From: Luteolibacter sp. SL250 | Lineage (GTDB): Bacteria > Verrucomicrobiota > Verrucomicrobiia > Verrucomicrobiales > Akkermansiaceae | Assembly (NCBI RefSeq): GCF_026625605.1 | Contig: NZ_CP113054.1 | Span: 2,852,001 to 2,916,000, forward strand | Direction of reading: 5' to 3' | Length of the DNA: 64,000 nt | Shown: piece by piece, positions 1 through 8,766 of the stretch | How positions within the stretch are numbered: the stretch's first letter is position 1 | Layout: each line of letters opens with the position of its first letter | Position numbers and translations under genes: made by a program | Notes under the pieces: model-generated | What the model saw: only the letters and a program-made list of their open reading frames with translations | What the model was told of the DNA's origin: nothing | Database searches by the model: none

Positions 1-2
1 GG

Positions 3-542
3 AGTTCCCGGATGGGGACGGACAAGGCATCCCTTCTGCATCCCGACGGACGGACGCTCGGCAGGCGCTGCCATGACCTGCTGGAGCAGGCGGGCTGCGC
101 GGACGTGTATCTTTCCCTGCGGGCGGATCAGGAGGTCCCGGAAGGTTTTGCCGACAAGGCACCGGAGTTACTGAGGGATGCAGATGGTAGTTCAGGCCCG
201 GTTTCCGGTATTCTGGCGGCGATGAATTCGCGGCCGGATGCGGACTGGCTGGTGGTGGCGTGTGATCTGCCCCGGTTGGATCTCGCCTCGCTGGAGCATC
301 TGCTTTCCTCCAGGCGGGAAGGGGAGCTGTTCCTCGCCTACCGGAGTGAGTTCGACTCGCTGCCGGAACCGCTTTGCACGTGGTATTCCAGTGAGGCCCG
401 GGAAGTGGTGGTGAAGGCGGATCATTTCTGCCCGAGGAAGATCCTCATCCGGAACGAATGCCGTCTGCTGGAGCCGATGACCAACGGGGCTCTCGACAAC
501 GCGAACACACCGGAGGACTGGAAGGCCGCCACGGAATCATGA
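3..542 (+). CDS. mobA: Molybdenum cofactor guanylyltransferase-like NTP transferase, 5' end cut off
   Basis: The reading frame is open from the window edge. Its first codons read SSRMGTDK, the end of the nucleotide-binding signature (GGxSxRMGxDK) of MobA-type nucleotidyltransferases, so only about the first 10-15 residues are missing. The fold continues with a VACDLP segment near residue 85, the usual metal-binding Asp region. MobA attaches GMP to molybdopterin in the cytoplasm; related proteins such as MocA use CMP, so the nucleotide is not certain. Its stop overlaps the moaD start in an ATGA arrangement. The following moaD, moaE and moaA genes support a molybdopterin role. Confidence 0.85.
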   Translation, partial: SSRMGTDKASLLHPDGRTLGRRCHDLLEQAGCADVYLSLRADQEVPEGFADKAPELLRDADGSSGPVSGILAAMNSRPDADWLVVACDLPRLDLASLEHLLSSRREGELFLAYRSEFDSLPEPLCTWYSSEAREVVVKADHFCPRKILIRNECRLLEPMTNGALDNANTPEDWKAATES

Positions 543-781
543 CGACTTTCACCGTCCTCTATTTCGGCCTGTTGGCGGAGCGACGTGGACTTGCTGAGGA
601 GCGTGTGGACTCCGCTGCGACCACAGCGGCGGAACTCTACGCGGAACTGGACGCGCGCCATGGACTCGGCCTTTCCATCGCCCACTTCCGGGTGGCGGTG
701 AACGATGAATTCGCCGCATGGGACGGGGGAATCAAAAGCGGGGATGTGGTGGCGTTTTTACCTCCCATGTCCGGAGGTTGA
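539..781 (+). CDS. moaD: Molybdopterin synthase sulfur carrier subunit MoaD
   Basis: An 80-residue beta-grasp protein ending in ...PPMSGG. The C-terminal Gly-Gly is the residue pair that is adenylated and thiocarboxylated in MoaD. It donates sulfur to cyclic pyranopterin monophosphate together with MoaE. The ATG at 539 overlaps the mobA stop (ATGA), which fixes the start; the open frame extends further upstream, but that would place the start deep inside mobA. The length matches the family (about 80 residues). It is co-transcribed with mobA and with the moaE-MOSC gene 18 bases downstream. Confidence 0.92.
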   Translation: MTTFTVLYFGLLAERRGLAEERVDSAATTAAELYAELDARHGLGLSIAHFRVAVNDEFAAWDGGIKSGDVVAFLPPMSGG

Positions 782-799
782 AGATAGGGTCTCCGTGTC

Positions 800-1756
800 A
801 TGAATGACGATACGCCGATCCGGTTCACGCTTGCGGGGGAGGGCTTTGAGCCCTCCCTGCTGGCGGAGGAATTGACGGACCACCGCGCGGGTGCACGGGT
901 GATGTTCGACGGCCGGGTGCGGAATCACAACGAAGGCTCCGAGGTGGCCGGACTGGAGTACCAGGCCTATCCGGCGATGGCGGTGAAAGTCGGCCAGCGC
1001 ATCCTGGAGGAAGAAGCTGCGAGACATGGCCTGCTGCGCGTGCGCGGAGTCCACAGGACCGGGGCGCTGGAGATCGGCGAGTCAGCGGTATGGGTGGGGG
1101 TGGTCTCCGCCCATCGGGCCGCCGCATTTGATGGTGCGCGGGCCATCATGGAGCGCTTGAAATACGAGCTGCCGGTGTGGAAGAAAGAGACCTACAAGGA
1201 CGGCCGGATCGACTGGGTGGGGCCGGACAATAAGTCGTCGGAGACCGGTTTGGAAAAGCCGGGCGACCCGCCGGAGTGGGACGCGAGCATCCGTTGGATG
1301 TACCTTTCCGACGGTCATGACTTCCGTGGCCGCCATGGATTGGGCAGGCAGGATCATGGCATCCGCGCCGTTGACTCCGTGGAGTGCGTGGCGGGAATGG
1401 GACTGAGGGGGGACCGCTACTTCGGGATGAAGGAGGATTACAAGGGGCAGATCACTTTTTTTGATATCAAGATGGTGGAGGCGATCCGCGGCAAGTTCGG
1501 GCAGCCGGATCTCTCGGCGGGTATTTTCCGCAGGAACGTCATCGTGGAGGGAGTCGATCTTTCCCAGTGGGTGGGCAGAAGGTTCCGGTTCCAGGGAGTG
1601 GAGTTCGAGGGCAGCGAGGAATGCAAGCCCTGCTACTGGATGGACGAGGCGATCGCTCCCGGAGCGGAAGAGTTCCTGAAGCCGGACTTTGGGGGCGGTC
1701 TGCGGGCGAGAATCCTGTCGGATGGCGTGCTGAAAGTGGATCCAGCGGAGAAATAA
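800..1756 (+). CDS. moaE: MoaE (molybdopterin synthase large subunit) fused to a MOSC domain
   Basis: Residues 1-145 are MoaE. They include the conserved SAHRAAAF stretch (103-110) and the lysine-rich active-site region around RLKYELPVWKKE (119-130), which binds the precursor and the MoaD tail. Residues about 165-315 form a second domain with MOSC features: GLRGDRYFG (201-209), RRNVIVEG (244-251), a Cys pair at 275/278, and GGGLRARIL near the end. MOSC domains occur at the C-terminus of Moco sulfurases and in YiiM/YuaD proteins, where they handle sulfur or bind Moco. MoaE alone is about 150 residues, so the 318-residue product is a true fusion. The reading is continuous, with no frameshift at the junction. 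Confidence 0.88.
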   Translation: MNDDTPIRFTLAGEGFEPSLLAEELTDHRAGARVMFDGRVRNHNEGSEVAGLEYQAYPAMAVKVGQRILEEEAARHGLLRVRGVHRTGALEIGESAVWVGVVSAHRAAAFDGARAIMERLKYELPVWKKETYKDGRIDWVGPDNKSSETGLEKPGDPPEWDASIRWMYLSDGHDFRGRHGLGRQDHGIRAVDSVECVAGMGLRGDRYFGMKEDYKGQITFFDIKMVEAIRGKFGQPDLSAGIFRRNVIVEGVDLSQWVGRRFRFQGVEFEGSEECKPCYWMDEAIAPGAEEFLKPDFGGGLRARILSDGVLKVDPAEK

Positions 1757-1769
1757 GCAGGAAAGTCCG

Positions 1770-2828
1770 ATGCCGCCATACCCAGTTGCCCCCCTTGTTG
1801 TTCCACCTTATGGTTCCCACATGGAGTTGCCGCCGGTGGTGGACCGCATGGGACGGGGATTGCGGGATCTGAGGATCTCCGTGACGGACCGTTGCAATTT
1901 CCGCTGCCGCTACTGCATGCCGGCGGAGATCTTCGGTCCTGGCTACGCGTTCCTGCCGAAGGATGAGCTGCTCAGCTTCGAGGAAATGGAACGGCTGGTG
2001 CGCGTGATGGTGCCGCTGGGCGTGGAAAAGATCCGCCTCACCGGGGGCGAGCCGTTGTTGCGCCGTGGCCTTGATGATCTCATTGCCATGCTGTCTTCCA
2101 TCCGCGGGGTGAAGGACATCGCCATGACCACGAATGGCATCCTGCTGGGACATCATGCCGAGGCGCTGGCACTGGCCGGCCTGAACCGGGTGACGGTGAG
2201 CATGGATGCCCTCGACGGGGAGATTTTCGCCCGGATGAACGGCACGGGGGCGAAGGTGGAGCGCGTGCTTTCCGGGATCTCCGCGGCACAGGTTTTCGGC
2301 CTGCCGGTGAAAGTGAACGCCGTCATCCAGCGCGGCGTGAATGAAAGCCAGATCCTCCCCTTGGCCCGCTGGGCAAAGGACGCGGCCGTGGATCTCCGTT
2401 TCATCGAATACATGGACGTGGGTGAGACCAACGGTTGGCGGATGGACCAGGTGGTGTCCGGGAATGAGATCCTGGAGATCCTCGGGAAAGAGTTCACGCT
2501 GGAGCCACGGCAGGCCGCCTATCGCGGGGAGGTTGCCGTGCATTGGCGGCATGCGGACGATGGCCGGGAGATCGGGCTGATCCGCTCCGTCAGCAATCCG
2601 TTCTGCCAGGACTGCCAGCGCCTCCGTGTTTCTGCGGATGGAAAGATCTTCACCTGCCTCTTCGCGGCGGATGGGTTTGATCTGAAAGGCGTGCTGCGCG
2701 GTGGCCTTCCGGATGACGCGTTGCGGGAAACGGTCCGTAACGTGTGGCAGGCCCGTACCGACCGATACTCCGAGGAGCGTGGCTTGGTAGCGAGGCCGAA
2801 AGCGGAGATGAGTTATCTGGGCGGTTGA
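1770..2828 (+). CDS. moaA: GTP 3',8-cyclase MoaA
   Basis: A radical SAM enzyme that converts GTP to 3',8-cyclo-GTP, the first step of molybdopterin synthesis. The N-terminal cluster motif is C42-x3-C46-x2-C49 (within CNFRCRYCM), and TGGEP follows at 91-95. The C-terminal [4Fe-4S] motif is C279-x2-C282-x13-C296. The protein ends in the Gly-Gly that is essential in MoaA. Its 352 residues include about 18 extra at the N-terminus. The ATG at 1770 has an AGGAAAG purine tract before it; ATG 1821 is an alternative start. It lies 13 bases after the moaE-MOSC gene. Its last 16 bases overlap the convergent gene on the other strand. Confidence 0.95.
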   Translation: MPPYPVAPLVVPPYGSHMELPPVVDRMGRGLRDLRISVTDRCNFRCRYCMPAEIFGPGYAFLPKDELLSFEEMERLVRVMVPLGVEKIRLTGGEPLLRRGLDDLIAMLSSIRGVKDIAMTTNGILLGHHAEALALAGLNRVTVSMDALDGEIFARMNGTGAKVERVLSGISAAQVFGLPVKVNAVIQRGVNESQILPLARWAKDAAVDLRFIEYMDVGETNGWRMDQVVSGNEILEILGKEFTLEPRQAAYRGEVAVHWRHADDGREIGLIRSVSNPFCQDCQRLRVSADGKIFTCLFAADGFDLKGVLRGGLPDDALRETVRNVWQARTDRYSEERGLVARPKAEMSYLGG

Positions 2829-3313
2829 ATTTCGCGGTGGCGATCCGCGGGACGTTGGTTCAGACAGATGAACAGGGCCAGGGACATGCCGTAGGCAAAG
2901 CCCACCAACAGGATCTTTCCGACGGATGCTGCCGTCACGGGGAGCGGACCCGGCAACGTGAGTCCGGAAGCCGAGATCCTGATGAAGAGCAGCAGGAGCA
3001 CCACCGCCACCACACCGCACATGCCACCAATCACGGTGGTCGGGAACAGGTGGCGGTCATACCTGCGGGAGAAGGCCCTGATGCCTGCCAGAAAGGGAAC
3101 GGAAAGCAGGAGGAGAAGCGGCAACGCCAGCAGGAGGCTCCCGGCGAAAACGCCCATGGTCCAGACGAATGCCGTGTTCTCAGGCAAATCGCCGTGGAAG
3201 ATGAGAGCAGTGAGAAGCGAACCGAGAAACGCCGCCATGGAGACCGACTGCCACAGCATCTTCAACGTACGGAGAATCGTGGTGGGTTCCGGGGCTGTGA
3301 TGCGTGGCGGCAT
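2813..3313 (-). CDS. Hypothetical four-helix membrane protein
   Basis: A 166-residue protein with about four hydrophobic segments: around AAFLGSLLTALIF, then a long leucine-rich stretch (SLLLALPLLLLL), then VVAVVLLLLF, then ILLVGFAYGMSLALF. No family is recognised. The ATG at 3313 is chosen because the frame extending upstream to 3412 encodes a segment with no membrane or domain character. Its 3' end runs 16 bases into the end of moaA on the opposite strand. The hydrophobic pattern makes coding likely, but no function can be given. Confidence 0.7.
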   Translation of the reverse strand: MPPRITAPEPTTILRTLKMLWQSVSMAAFLGSLLTALIFHGDLPENTAFVWTMGVFAGSLLLALPLLLLLSVPFLAGIRAFSRRYDRHLFPTTVIGGMCGVVAVVLLLLFIRISASGLTLPGPLPVTAASVGKILLVGFAYGMSLALFICLNQRPADRHREIQPPR

Positions 3314-3417
3314 GTGTCGTGGTGATAGCGGATGGTTTGGCCAATGGAAGCTGGGACCGCTGAATTCATTCCGCTTGGCATCCTGCGGGAAGCGGCAGAG
3401 TTTCATCACCATACGCC

Positions 3418-4224
3418 ATGCCTCTTTCCCGCAACCAACTCCGTGCCATTGTCGCCGCCTGTCCTCTCATGCTCGCCGCCATCCTGCCTGCCGGTGCTGC
3501 TGAGGAGGGGAAATGGGTGAAGCTTTTCAACGGCAAGGATCTCACCGGCTGGACACCAAAAATCACCGGCCATCCGCTGGGGGAGAACACGCACAACACG
3601 TTCCGCGTCGAAAATGGTATCCTCAAGGTGTCCTACGACGGCTATGAAAAATTCGGCAAGCAATACGGCCACCTCTACACGAACATAGCCTACTCCCGTT
3701 ACATCTTCCGCTGCGAATACCGCTTCGAGGGAAAGATGATGGCGGACGCCCCGCACTACGTGAATCTCAATAGCGGCGTGATGATCCATTCCCAGTCGCC
3801 GCAGAGCATGGGCATCGATCAGGAGTTCCCCTCCAGCATCGAGTGCCAGTTCCTCGCGGATGAAGGCAAGGGTGCGCGCCCGACCGGAAACATGTGCTCG
3901 CCGGGAACCCACATCGAGATGGATGGAAAGCTGGTGACCAAGCACATCGTCAACTCCACCTCGCCCACATTCCCGGCGGGCGAGTGGGTGAAGATCGAGG
4001 TGGAGGTCCGTGGCAATGAGGAGGTGATCCACCGCGTGAACGGCGTGGAGGTGCTCCGCTTCCAGAAGCCGCAGCTTGATCCGGAGAATGCCATCTCACC
4101 CGCCAGCGAGTTGCTGGATGCCGGTGCGGCCCGCTTGCTCAGCTACGGACACATCGCGCTGCAGGCGGAAGGCCAGGGCGTGTGGTTCCGGAACATCGAG
4201 CTGAAGTCGCTGGAGCAACCTTGA
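3418..4224 (+). CDS. Secreted DUF1080 (3-keto-disaccharide hydrolase) family protein
   Basis: A signal peptide (about residues 1-27, ending in GAA) is followed by the DUF1080 opening signature WVKLFNGKDLTGW at 33-45. The rest is a concanavalin-like beta sandwich with a long insertion and a typical closing GVWFRNIEL. DUF1080 proteins are abundant in Verrucomicrobiota and Planctomycetota, and some members are secreted glycoside or 3-keto-glycoside hydrolases. The length (268) is normal for the family. It is transcribed divergently from the neighbouring membrane protein gene. The actual substrate cannot be read from the sequence. Confidence 0.85.
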   Translation: MPLSRNQLRAIVAACPLMLAAILPAGAAEEGKWVKLFNGKDLTGWTPKITGHPLGENTHNTFRVENGILKVSYDGYEKFGKQYGHLYTNIAYSRYIFRCEYRFEGKMMADAPHYVNLNSGVMIHSQSPQSMGIDQEFPSSIECQFLADEGKGARPTGNMCSPGTHIEMDGKLVTKHIVNSTSPTFPAGEWVKIEVEVRGNEEVIHRVNGVEVLRFQKPQLDPENAISPASELLDAGAARLLSYGHIALQAEGQGVWFRNIELKSLEQP

Positions 4225-4242
4225 TCGGAATTATCCGACGGT

Positions 4243-4731
4243 TCATGGATCGAGGGAGTGTTGATTCCTGAACGGATTCTTCGGGTTGAACTGGAAATCG
4301 GGCATCAGGCTTCTGCCCTTGTCGCCGGACCTGTCTCCGGTGGCATTCAGTCTCTTGCCCCTCTTTGTGTCGGAGATTTTCCAACTGGAGCTATAGAGGA
4401 CCAACTCGTCGGGCGGAGTCTTCTCCAGGACACAACTTGGTTCTCCTAGCAGCAACAGATCGCCCCGGATCTCATAACTTCCGGTGAAGGGATAGTCTGT
4501 GGGATTTCCCACATCGGAATACATCCAGTAGTAATAGCGATCCTTTGTGAGCGCGATGGCAACGCCCATGTATCCGTTCCAACCGGAAGACATGACCCAT
4601 GCTGATTCGAAGTGCTCCGGATACACGATCTGAGTTTCTTGATGCTTCTCCATGGGTTGCGCGGATCCCTTGGCACCGGGCTTGCAAGTGCAGAGCGGAA
4701 GCAGAAGAAGGCAGAGGACGGCACGGTGCAT
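4243..4731 (-). CDS. Hypothetical lipoprotein
   Basis: A 162-residue protein that starts with a short, strongly hydrophobic signal sequence and a lipobox-like LPLCTC, so probably an outer-membrane or periplasmic lipoprotein. The rest is Tyr/Trp-rich (for example YYYWMYSDVG near residue 66) and suggests a beta-rich domain. No family is recognised. It is somewhat less GC-rich than its neighbours. It converges on the DUF1080 gene, whose stop is 18 bases away. Confidence 0.7.
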   Translation of the reverse strand: MHRAVLCLLLLPLCTCKPGAKGSAQPMEKHQETQIVYPEHFESAWVMSSGWNGYMGVAIALTKDRYYYWMYSDVGNPTDYPFTGSYEIRGDLLLLGEPSCVLEKTPPDELVLYSSSWKISDTKRGKRLNATGDRSGDKGRSLMPDFQFNPKNPFRNQHSLDP

Positions 4732-4991
4732 CGGATGATGGGACTATGGCGATTCTATCCGTGTTTCAAGATGGTAAGAATGGTATCGCGTGGAAATAGC
4801 GGCGACTGATTGATTCCCGCTGGTTCTTTTCTTTGCGGGTCTGCCGATGATGGCTCTCGCACAAGACGGTGGTCCGTCACCCGCTGTCCGGTGAGTTGCT
4901 CCAGAGTGAACACCGGATTCTTCGGTCGGGGAGATCAGGATACCGCACCAACGAGGGGCAGGGCTAGGATGATCGTCGGGCGCATCTGTCG

Positions 4992-6041
4992 TCACTGCTT
5001 GACGCTCCGCAGGTCCAGGCGGCAGTCCGCTTCCGGCTTCACGGGATCCCCGGCCTCCTCCACCGGGTGGGTGTAGAGGTAGCGCCAGACATCCTCGAAC
5101 AGGAAGTTTCCGTCCTTGTCCTTCGGTGAGGCCTTGCCCGGAGTGACGCAGCTATGGGCTTTCTCCGAGCTGCCACCCACATCAGCGGCGGAGACGAGGC
5201 GGCGGGTGTTGCCGTAGGGTGTTTTTGCTTCCGCGATGTCCACCACCGGGCCGAAATTGTTCAATCCCAGCATGATCCATGAGCGGCAATAGTGGTCGCC
5301 GGACCAGCCGCCATCCAGCACGTGGGAGAATCCGAAATAGCGGTTCTCCGCCGTGGCGGACGGGAGTTTCTGCCAGGCCTCGAACTGGTCGCGCGGACCG
5401 CAGAACATCACCACCCGGTCCACCTTCGTATGCTTTGCGAAACGTGCCGCCGTGGTGGAACCGTGGGAGGCTCCGCTGAGGATCACTTTTTCCCATTGCA
5501 GGCCCTTGCCATCCGCCGAGAGGAACTGGCCCCAGTTGCCCTGCGGATTCTCCTTTTCCAGCCACTTCACGAACTGGTAGGAGCGCTCCATGATGGAATC
5601 CGGCTTCGGGATGTCGATCGCAGGCCCTTGGTCCTCGCCGATGGCGGCTTCCAGGCGGATTTTGGAGAGCCACAGATCATCTCCGGGAGGGGTTTCCTTC
5701 GACAGCTTTCCGAACCAGCCGTTCGCATAGTGGACCTGGATGGCATGGAGACCATAGCTGGAGATGCGGTCGAAGTGCGCCTGGTTGTGGCCCATCAGCC
5801 AGATGACGAGCTTCCCCTGCGGGGCAACGCGGGTATCGACGGATGCTTTCTCCGTATCGGCGGGTTTGCCTTCCTTCTCGAAAACGAAGCCGACCTCCGG
5901 ATGCTCCTTTGCCCGCGGGTCGATCTGGCTCGCGCGGGCGGTCAGATTATACAGCTTTGGCTCGGGATCCTTGTAAGCGGGAGGCGCGGCGAAGGCGTGC
6001 GAAGCGAGCGCGAGCGAGAGACAGAGCAAGGTGGGTTTCAT
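4992..6041 (-). CDS. Secreted alpha/beta-hydrolase-like protein
   Basis: A 349-residue protein with a clear signal peptide (MKPTLLCLSLALASHAFA). It has a beta-strand KLVIWLMGHNQ near residue 77. A nucleophile-elbow-like motif GASHGS around residue 191 suggests a serine hydrolase fold, with a possible acid/His pair later (DGGWSGDHYC). It resembles the uncharacterised BPSS1187-type secreted proteins, but that assignment is from memory of the pattern only. It sits between two lipoprotein genes, with no operon partner that suggests a substrate. Confidence 0.65.
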   Translation of the reverse strand: MKPTLLCLSLALASHAFAAPPAYKDPEPKLYNLTARASQIDPRAKEHPEVGFVFEKEGKPADTEKASVDTRVAPQGKLVIWLMGHNQAHFDRISSYGLHAIQVHYANGWFGKLSKETPPGDDLWLSKIRLEAAIGEDQGPAIDIPKPDSIMERSYQFVKWLEKENPQGNWGQFLSADGKGLQWEKVILSGASHGSTTAARFAKHTKVDRVVMFCGPRDQFEAWQKLPSATAENRYFGFSHVLDGGWSGDHYCRSWIMLGLNNFGPVVDIAEAKTPYGNTRRLVSAADVGGSSEKAHSCVTPGKASPKDKDGNFLFEDVWRYLYTHPVEEAGDPVKPEADCRLDLRSVKQ

Positions 6042-6077
6042 AAACGGCGGATGGCTACGGCCACATTCAGCCTGTTC

Positions 6078-6503
6078 TTACTCCCACTCGAAGTCGAAGT
6101 AATAGGTCCGGACATCGCCCACATTCTTGGCGGCGGCACGGTTCTTCGAAATGAAGCGCAGGTTCCAGATGTCGTTGCCATCGAGGATGAGCTGGCCGGT
6201 TTTCGCGCCGGTCTTTTTGTACATCCACACGCCGGTACGGGTGTCGGACTGTTTCCGATTCTTGGAAAGGGAGGCGAACTGATAGAGGCGGGTCTTGCTC
6301 AGGCGGTAGGTGTATTCGCCGTGGTTGTCCCGGTAGTCCAGACGGCTGCCTGCCGGATCATTGACAAAGGCCGCCTCCGATTTGGTCACCGGAGGGATGT
6401 CCTTCACGGATACTTCCTGCGCGGGATTGAACATGGACTGGGGTCCGCACTGGGTGAGGAGCAACACGCCGCCCACGAAGGGAAAGAGATGCCGGAAGAT
6501 CAT
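6078..6503 (-). CDS. Hypothetical lipoprotein
   Basis: A 141-residue protein with a signal sequence and a lipobox LLLTQC (Cys near residue 19). The mature part has charged and aromatic residues ending in YYFDFEWE and is probably a small beta-rich domain. No family is recognised. It lies 36 bases upstream of the secreted hydrolase-like gene on the same strand and may be co-transcribed with it. The start ATG at 6503 gives the lipoprotein signal directly. Confidence 0.7.
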   Translation of the reverse strand: MIFRHLFPFVGGVLLLTQCGPQSMFNPAQEVSVKDIPPVTKSEAAFVNDPAGSRLDYRDNHGEYTYRLSKTRLYQFASLSKNRKQSDTRTGVWMYKKTGAKTGQLILDGNDIWNLRFISKNRAAAKNVGDVRTYYFDFEWE

Positions 6504-6632
6504 GGCAGCAGCGTCCGGCGGCTTTGTTAGATTGTCAAGTTGCTGTCAACAGGAGGGGGAGGGAGAGTGCGGCCGGATTTCCGGAAACCTTTCCGTTGAA
6601 AATCGGGGCCATATGCCCTTGATTGGCAGACC

Positions 6633-7736
6633 ATGAAACCATTCAGCCGCCGTCATTTCCTGCATCTTGGTGCCGCTGCTGCGGCCGCTCCGCTTCTGAA
6701 CCTCCGCGCCCAGGAGGGTGGCGGGAAGAAACTCGGAATCGCCTTCCTCGGACTGGGGGACTACGCGACGAAGCATCTGGCTCCGGCGGTGAAGGCGACT
6801 TCCAACGCCCGGGTGGCCGGAGTGGTGACCGGTTCTCCGGACAAGGTGCCGGCATGGCAGAAGGAATACGGCATTCCGGACGGCAATGTGTACAGCTACG
6901 GGAACTTCGACAGCATCAAGGACAACAAGGATATCGACGTGGTCTATGTGGTGACCCCCACCGGCCTGCACGCGGAGTATGCCATCCGCGCGGCGGAGGC
7001 CGGGAAACACGTCATCTGCGAGAAACCCATGGCTCCGACCGTTGAGGACTGTGACCGCATGATCGCCGCGGCGAAGAAGGCGGGCGTCACCCTCCAGATC
7101 GGCTACCGCCTTCACTGGGATCCCTATCACCTCCAGTTGATGGATGCCCTCAAGACGAAGAAATATGGCGACTGGAAATCCATCGAGGTGGGGAACGGCT
7201 ACAAGGTGAACAACTTCACCGGCCACAACGCCTGGCGCATCAAGAAGGACATGGGCGTGGCGGGCGCGCTCTATGATGTGGGTGTCTATGCCGTGCAGGG
7301 CGCGCTCTATACCGCCCAGGTGAATCCGATTTCCGTCACCGCGAAGAAGTCCACGGACCGTCCCGACATCTTCAAAGAAGTGCCGGAAACCTACGAGTGG
7401 ACGCTGGAGTTCCCCGGTGGCAGGAAATCGGATGGCTTCTCCAGCTACGGGCGGAGCGGGAACTACGTGCGGGCGGAACTGGAGAAAGGGAAGATCGAGA
7501 TTTCACCCGCCTATGGCTACGGCGGGCAGAAGGGCTTCACACCGGACGGCGCGATGGCCCACCCGGTGGTGAACCAACAGGCGCTCCAGATCGAAGGGCA
7601 GATCGCGGCCATTCTGGCGAAGCAACCCAGCCGCGTGCCAGGAGAAATGGGGCGCAGGGACATCGGTGTGATCCGCGGGATCGTGGAAGCGGCGGACACG
7701 GGTGCCGCCGTGAAACTCGCGGATCTCGGCTACTGA
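6633..7736 (+). CDS. Tat-exported Gfo/Idh/MocA family oxidoreductase
   Basis: The N-terminus carries a twin-arginine signal (SRRHFLHLGAAAAAAP). It is followed by a Rossmann fold (GIAFLGLGDYATKHL; variant of the usual GxGxxG) and the diagnostic EKPMAPTVEDCDRMI segment near residue 131, which contains the catalytic Lys of the family. The C-terminal half is the beta-sheet substrate domain. The length (367) is typical. These enzymes oxidise or reduce sugars and sugar acids with NAD(P). Export of such enzymes with bound cofactor is common in Verrucomicrobiota and Planctomycetota. Its sugar substrate is not identifiable. Confidence 0.9.
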   Translation: MKPFSRRHFLHLGAAAAAAPLLNLRAQEGGGKKLGIAFLGLGDYATKHLAPAVKATSNARVAGVVTGSPDKVPAWQKEYGIPDGNVYSYGNFDSIKDNKDIDVVYVVTPTGLHAEYAIRAAEAGKHVICEKPMAPTVEDCDRMIAAAKKAGVTLQIGYRLHWDPYHLQLMDALKTKKYGDWKSIEVGNGYKVNNFTGHNAWRIKKDMGVAGALYDVGVYAVQGALYTAQVNPISVTAKKSTDRPDIFKEVPETYEWTLEFPGGRKSDGFSSYGRSGNYVRAELEKGKIEISPAYGYGGQKGFTPDGAMAHPVVNQQALQIEGQIAAILAKQPSRVPGEMGRRDIGVIRGIVEAADTGAAVKLADLGY

Positions 7737-7746
7737 GCCGCGCTCC

Positions 7747-8766
7747 TCAACCGATGACCAGCCCGGCCGCCTGCTGGTTGCCACCGACGGCGGTGGCGAC
7801 CGCCTGGCGGCAGGTGCCGGAGCGGACGGATGCAACTGCGGCGACCACCTGCAGTGCGGCGGCGGCTCCCATGGACTCCCCTAGAATGCGGCGGGGCGAA
7901 AGGCGTGCACCGGACCAATCCGTCCATGCGTCCGTCTCCGCGCGGTCGATCCGGGGAATGCCGATGGTGCCGTCAACCAGTAGGGCAGCATCCTCGTTTT
8001 CACTGCGGAGGATTTCCCGGATGTCCCTTGCCGCCTGTGGACGGGACACGGAGGAGAAAGGAATGGGATCCGGCAGCCTGAACACCCGCACAGGGCCATC
8101 GCCGCGCTCGAGATACACGGCGGCGGCTCCTTCTGATGGAAGATAGTTCCGGGAGTAGAGGAGCAGTGCCTCCGCGCTCAGCCAGTCGATCTCCTCGCTG
8201 GCGACCACCACGCATCCATCGACATCGCCACGGCTGATCCACTCGGCGGCCAGATCCATGCCGCTGAAGAAACCCGCACCATCCGTCACGAGGGTATCGT
8301 TCGGACTGCGCCCGCCGATCATCGCGGAGATGTGGCTGGAGGGCGCGTTGAAGACGGTCTCCGGGAAAAGAATGGGGCTGGCGATGGCCGGGTTTGCCAG
8401 TGCCTCACCGAAGAACCGGTTCGAGTAATTCACGCAGCCGTTGGTAAGCGTGAAGATGACGCCAATCCGGAGTTCTCCCGCCACGCTGGCGGCGATGCGA
8501 TCCGAACCCAGTGCCTCCGCCACGGCCGCCGCCGCGAACTTTGAGATCGGGCTGGTCCTCCGGAGCCGTGCGAACTTCGGCGATGATGCGGCATCTGCCG
8601 GAACTCTCAGAACGGGGGTGCGGACGGTTCCTTGCTCCAGAGGCCGCTCGATCTCCGTGGTCGGCAAGGTGGTTCCCGAACCGAGGGCTGCCATCAGGGC
8701 GGGAACACCCCAACCTGCGGGGGAAACGGCGCCGATGCCGCTGATGATCAGGTCTTTGCCGTTCAT
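7747..8766 (-). CDS. Catalytically dead ketosynthase-like protein (chain-length-factor type)
   Basis: A 339-residue thiolase-fold protein, recognisable as beta-ketoacyl synthase-like from IISGIGAVSPAGWG at its start and from co-linearity with the adjacent ketosynthase. Aligned by eye to that neighbour, the active-site Cys is replaced by Pro142 (FNAPSSH). The first catalytic His is replaced by Gly (VDGTIGIP in place of NSHGTGTP) and the second by Glu (LGESMG in place of IGHLLG). Loss of all three is typical of chain-length factors or KS' partners in type II polyketide and aryl polyene systems. Its ATG overlaps the stop of the upstream ketosynthase (ATGA), implying 1:1 translation and a heterodimer. 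Confidence 0.75.
   Translation of the reverse strand: MNGKDLIISGIGAVSPAGWGVPALMAALGSGTTLPTTEIERPLEQGTVRTPVLRVPADAASSPKFARLRRTSPISKFAAAAVAEALGSDRIAASVAGELRIGVIFTLTNGCVNYSNRFFGEALANPAIASPILFPETVFNAPSSHISAMIGGRSPNDTLVTDGAGFFSGMDLAAEWISRGDVDGCVVVASEEIDWLSAEALLLYSRNYLPSEGAAAVYLERGDGPVRVFRLPDPIPFSSVSRPQAARDIREILRSENEDAALLVDGTIGIPRIDRAETDAWTDWSGARLSPRRILGESMGAAAALQVVAAVASVRSGTCRQAVATAVGGNQQAAGLVIG

Noticed and set aside
4732..4991. Possible small genes in the 260-base gap between the lipoprotein and hydrolase-like genes
   Set aside because: Open frames of 83-88 codons exist on both strands, but none has a start context, signal or motif that stands out. I see nothing else in the gap.
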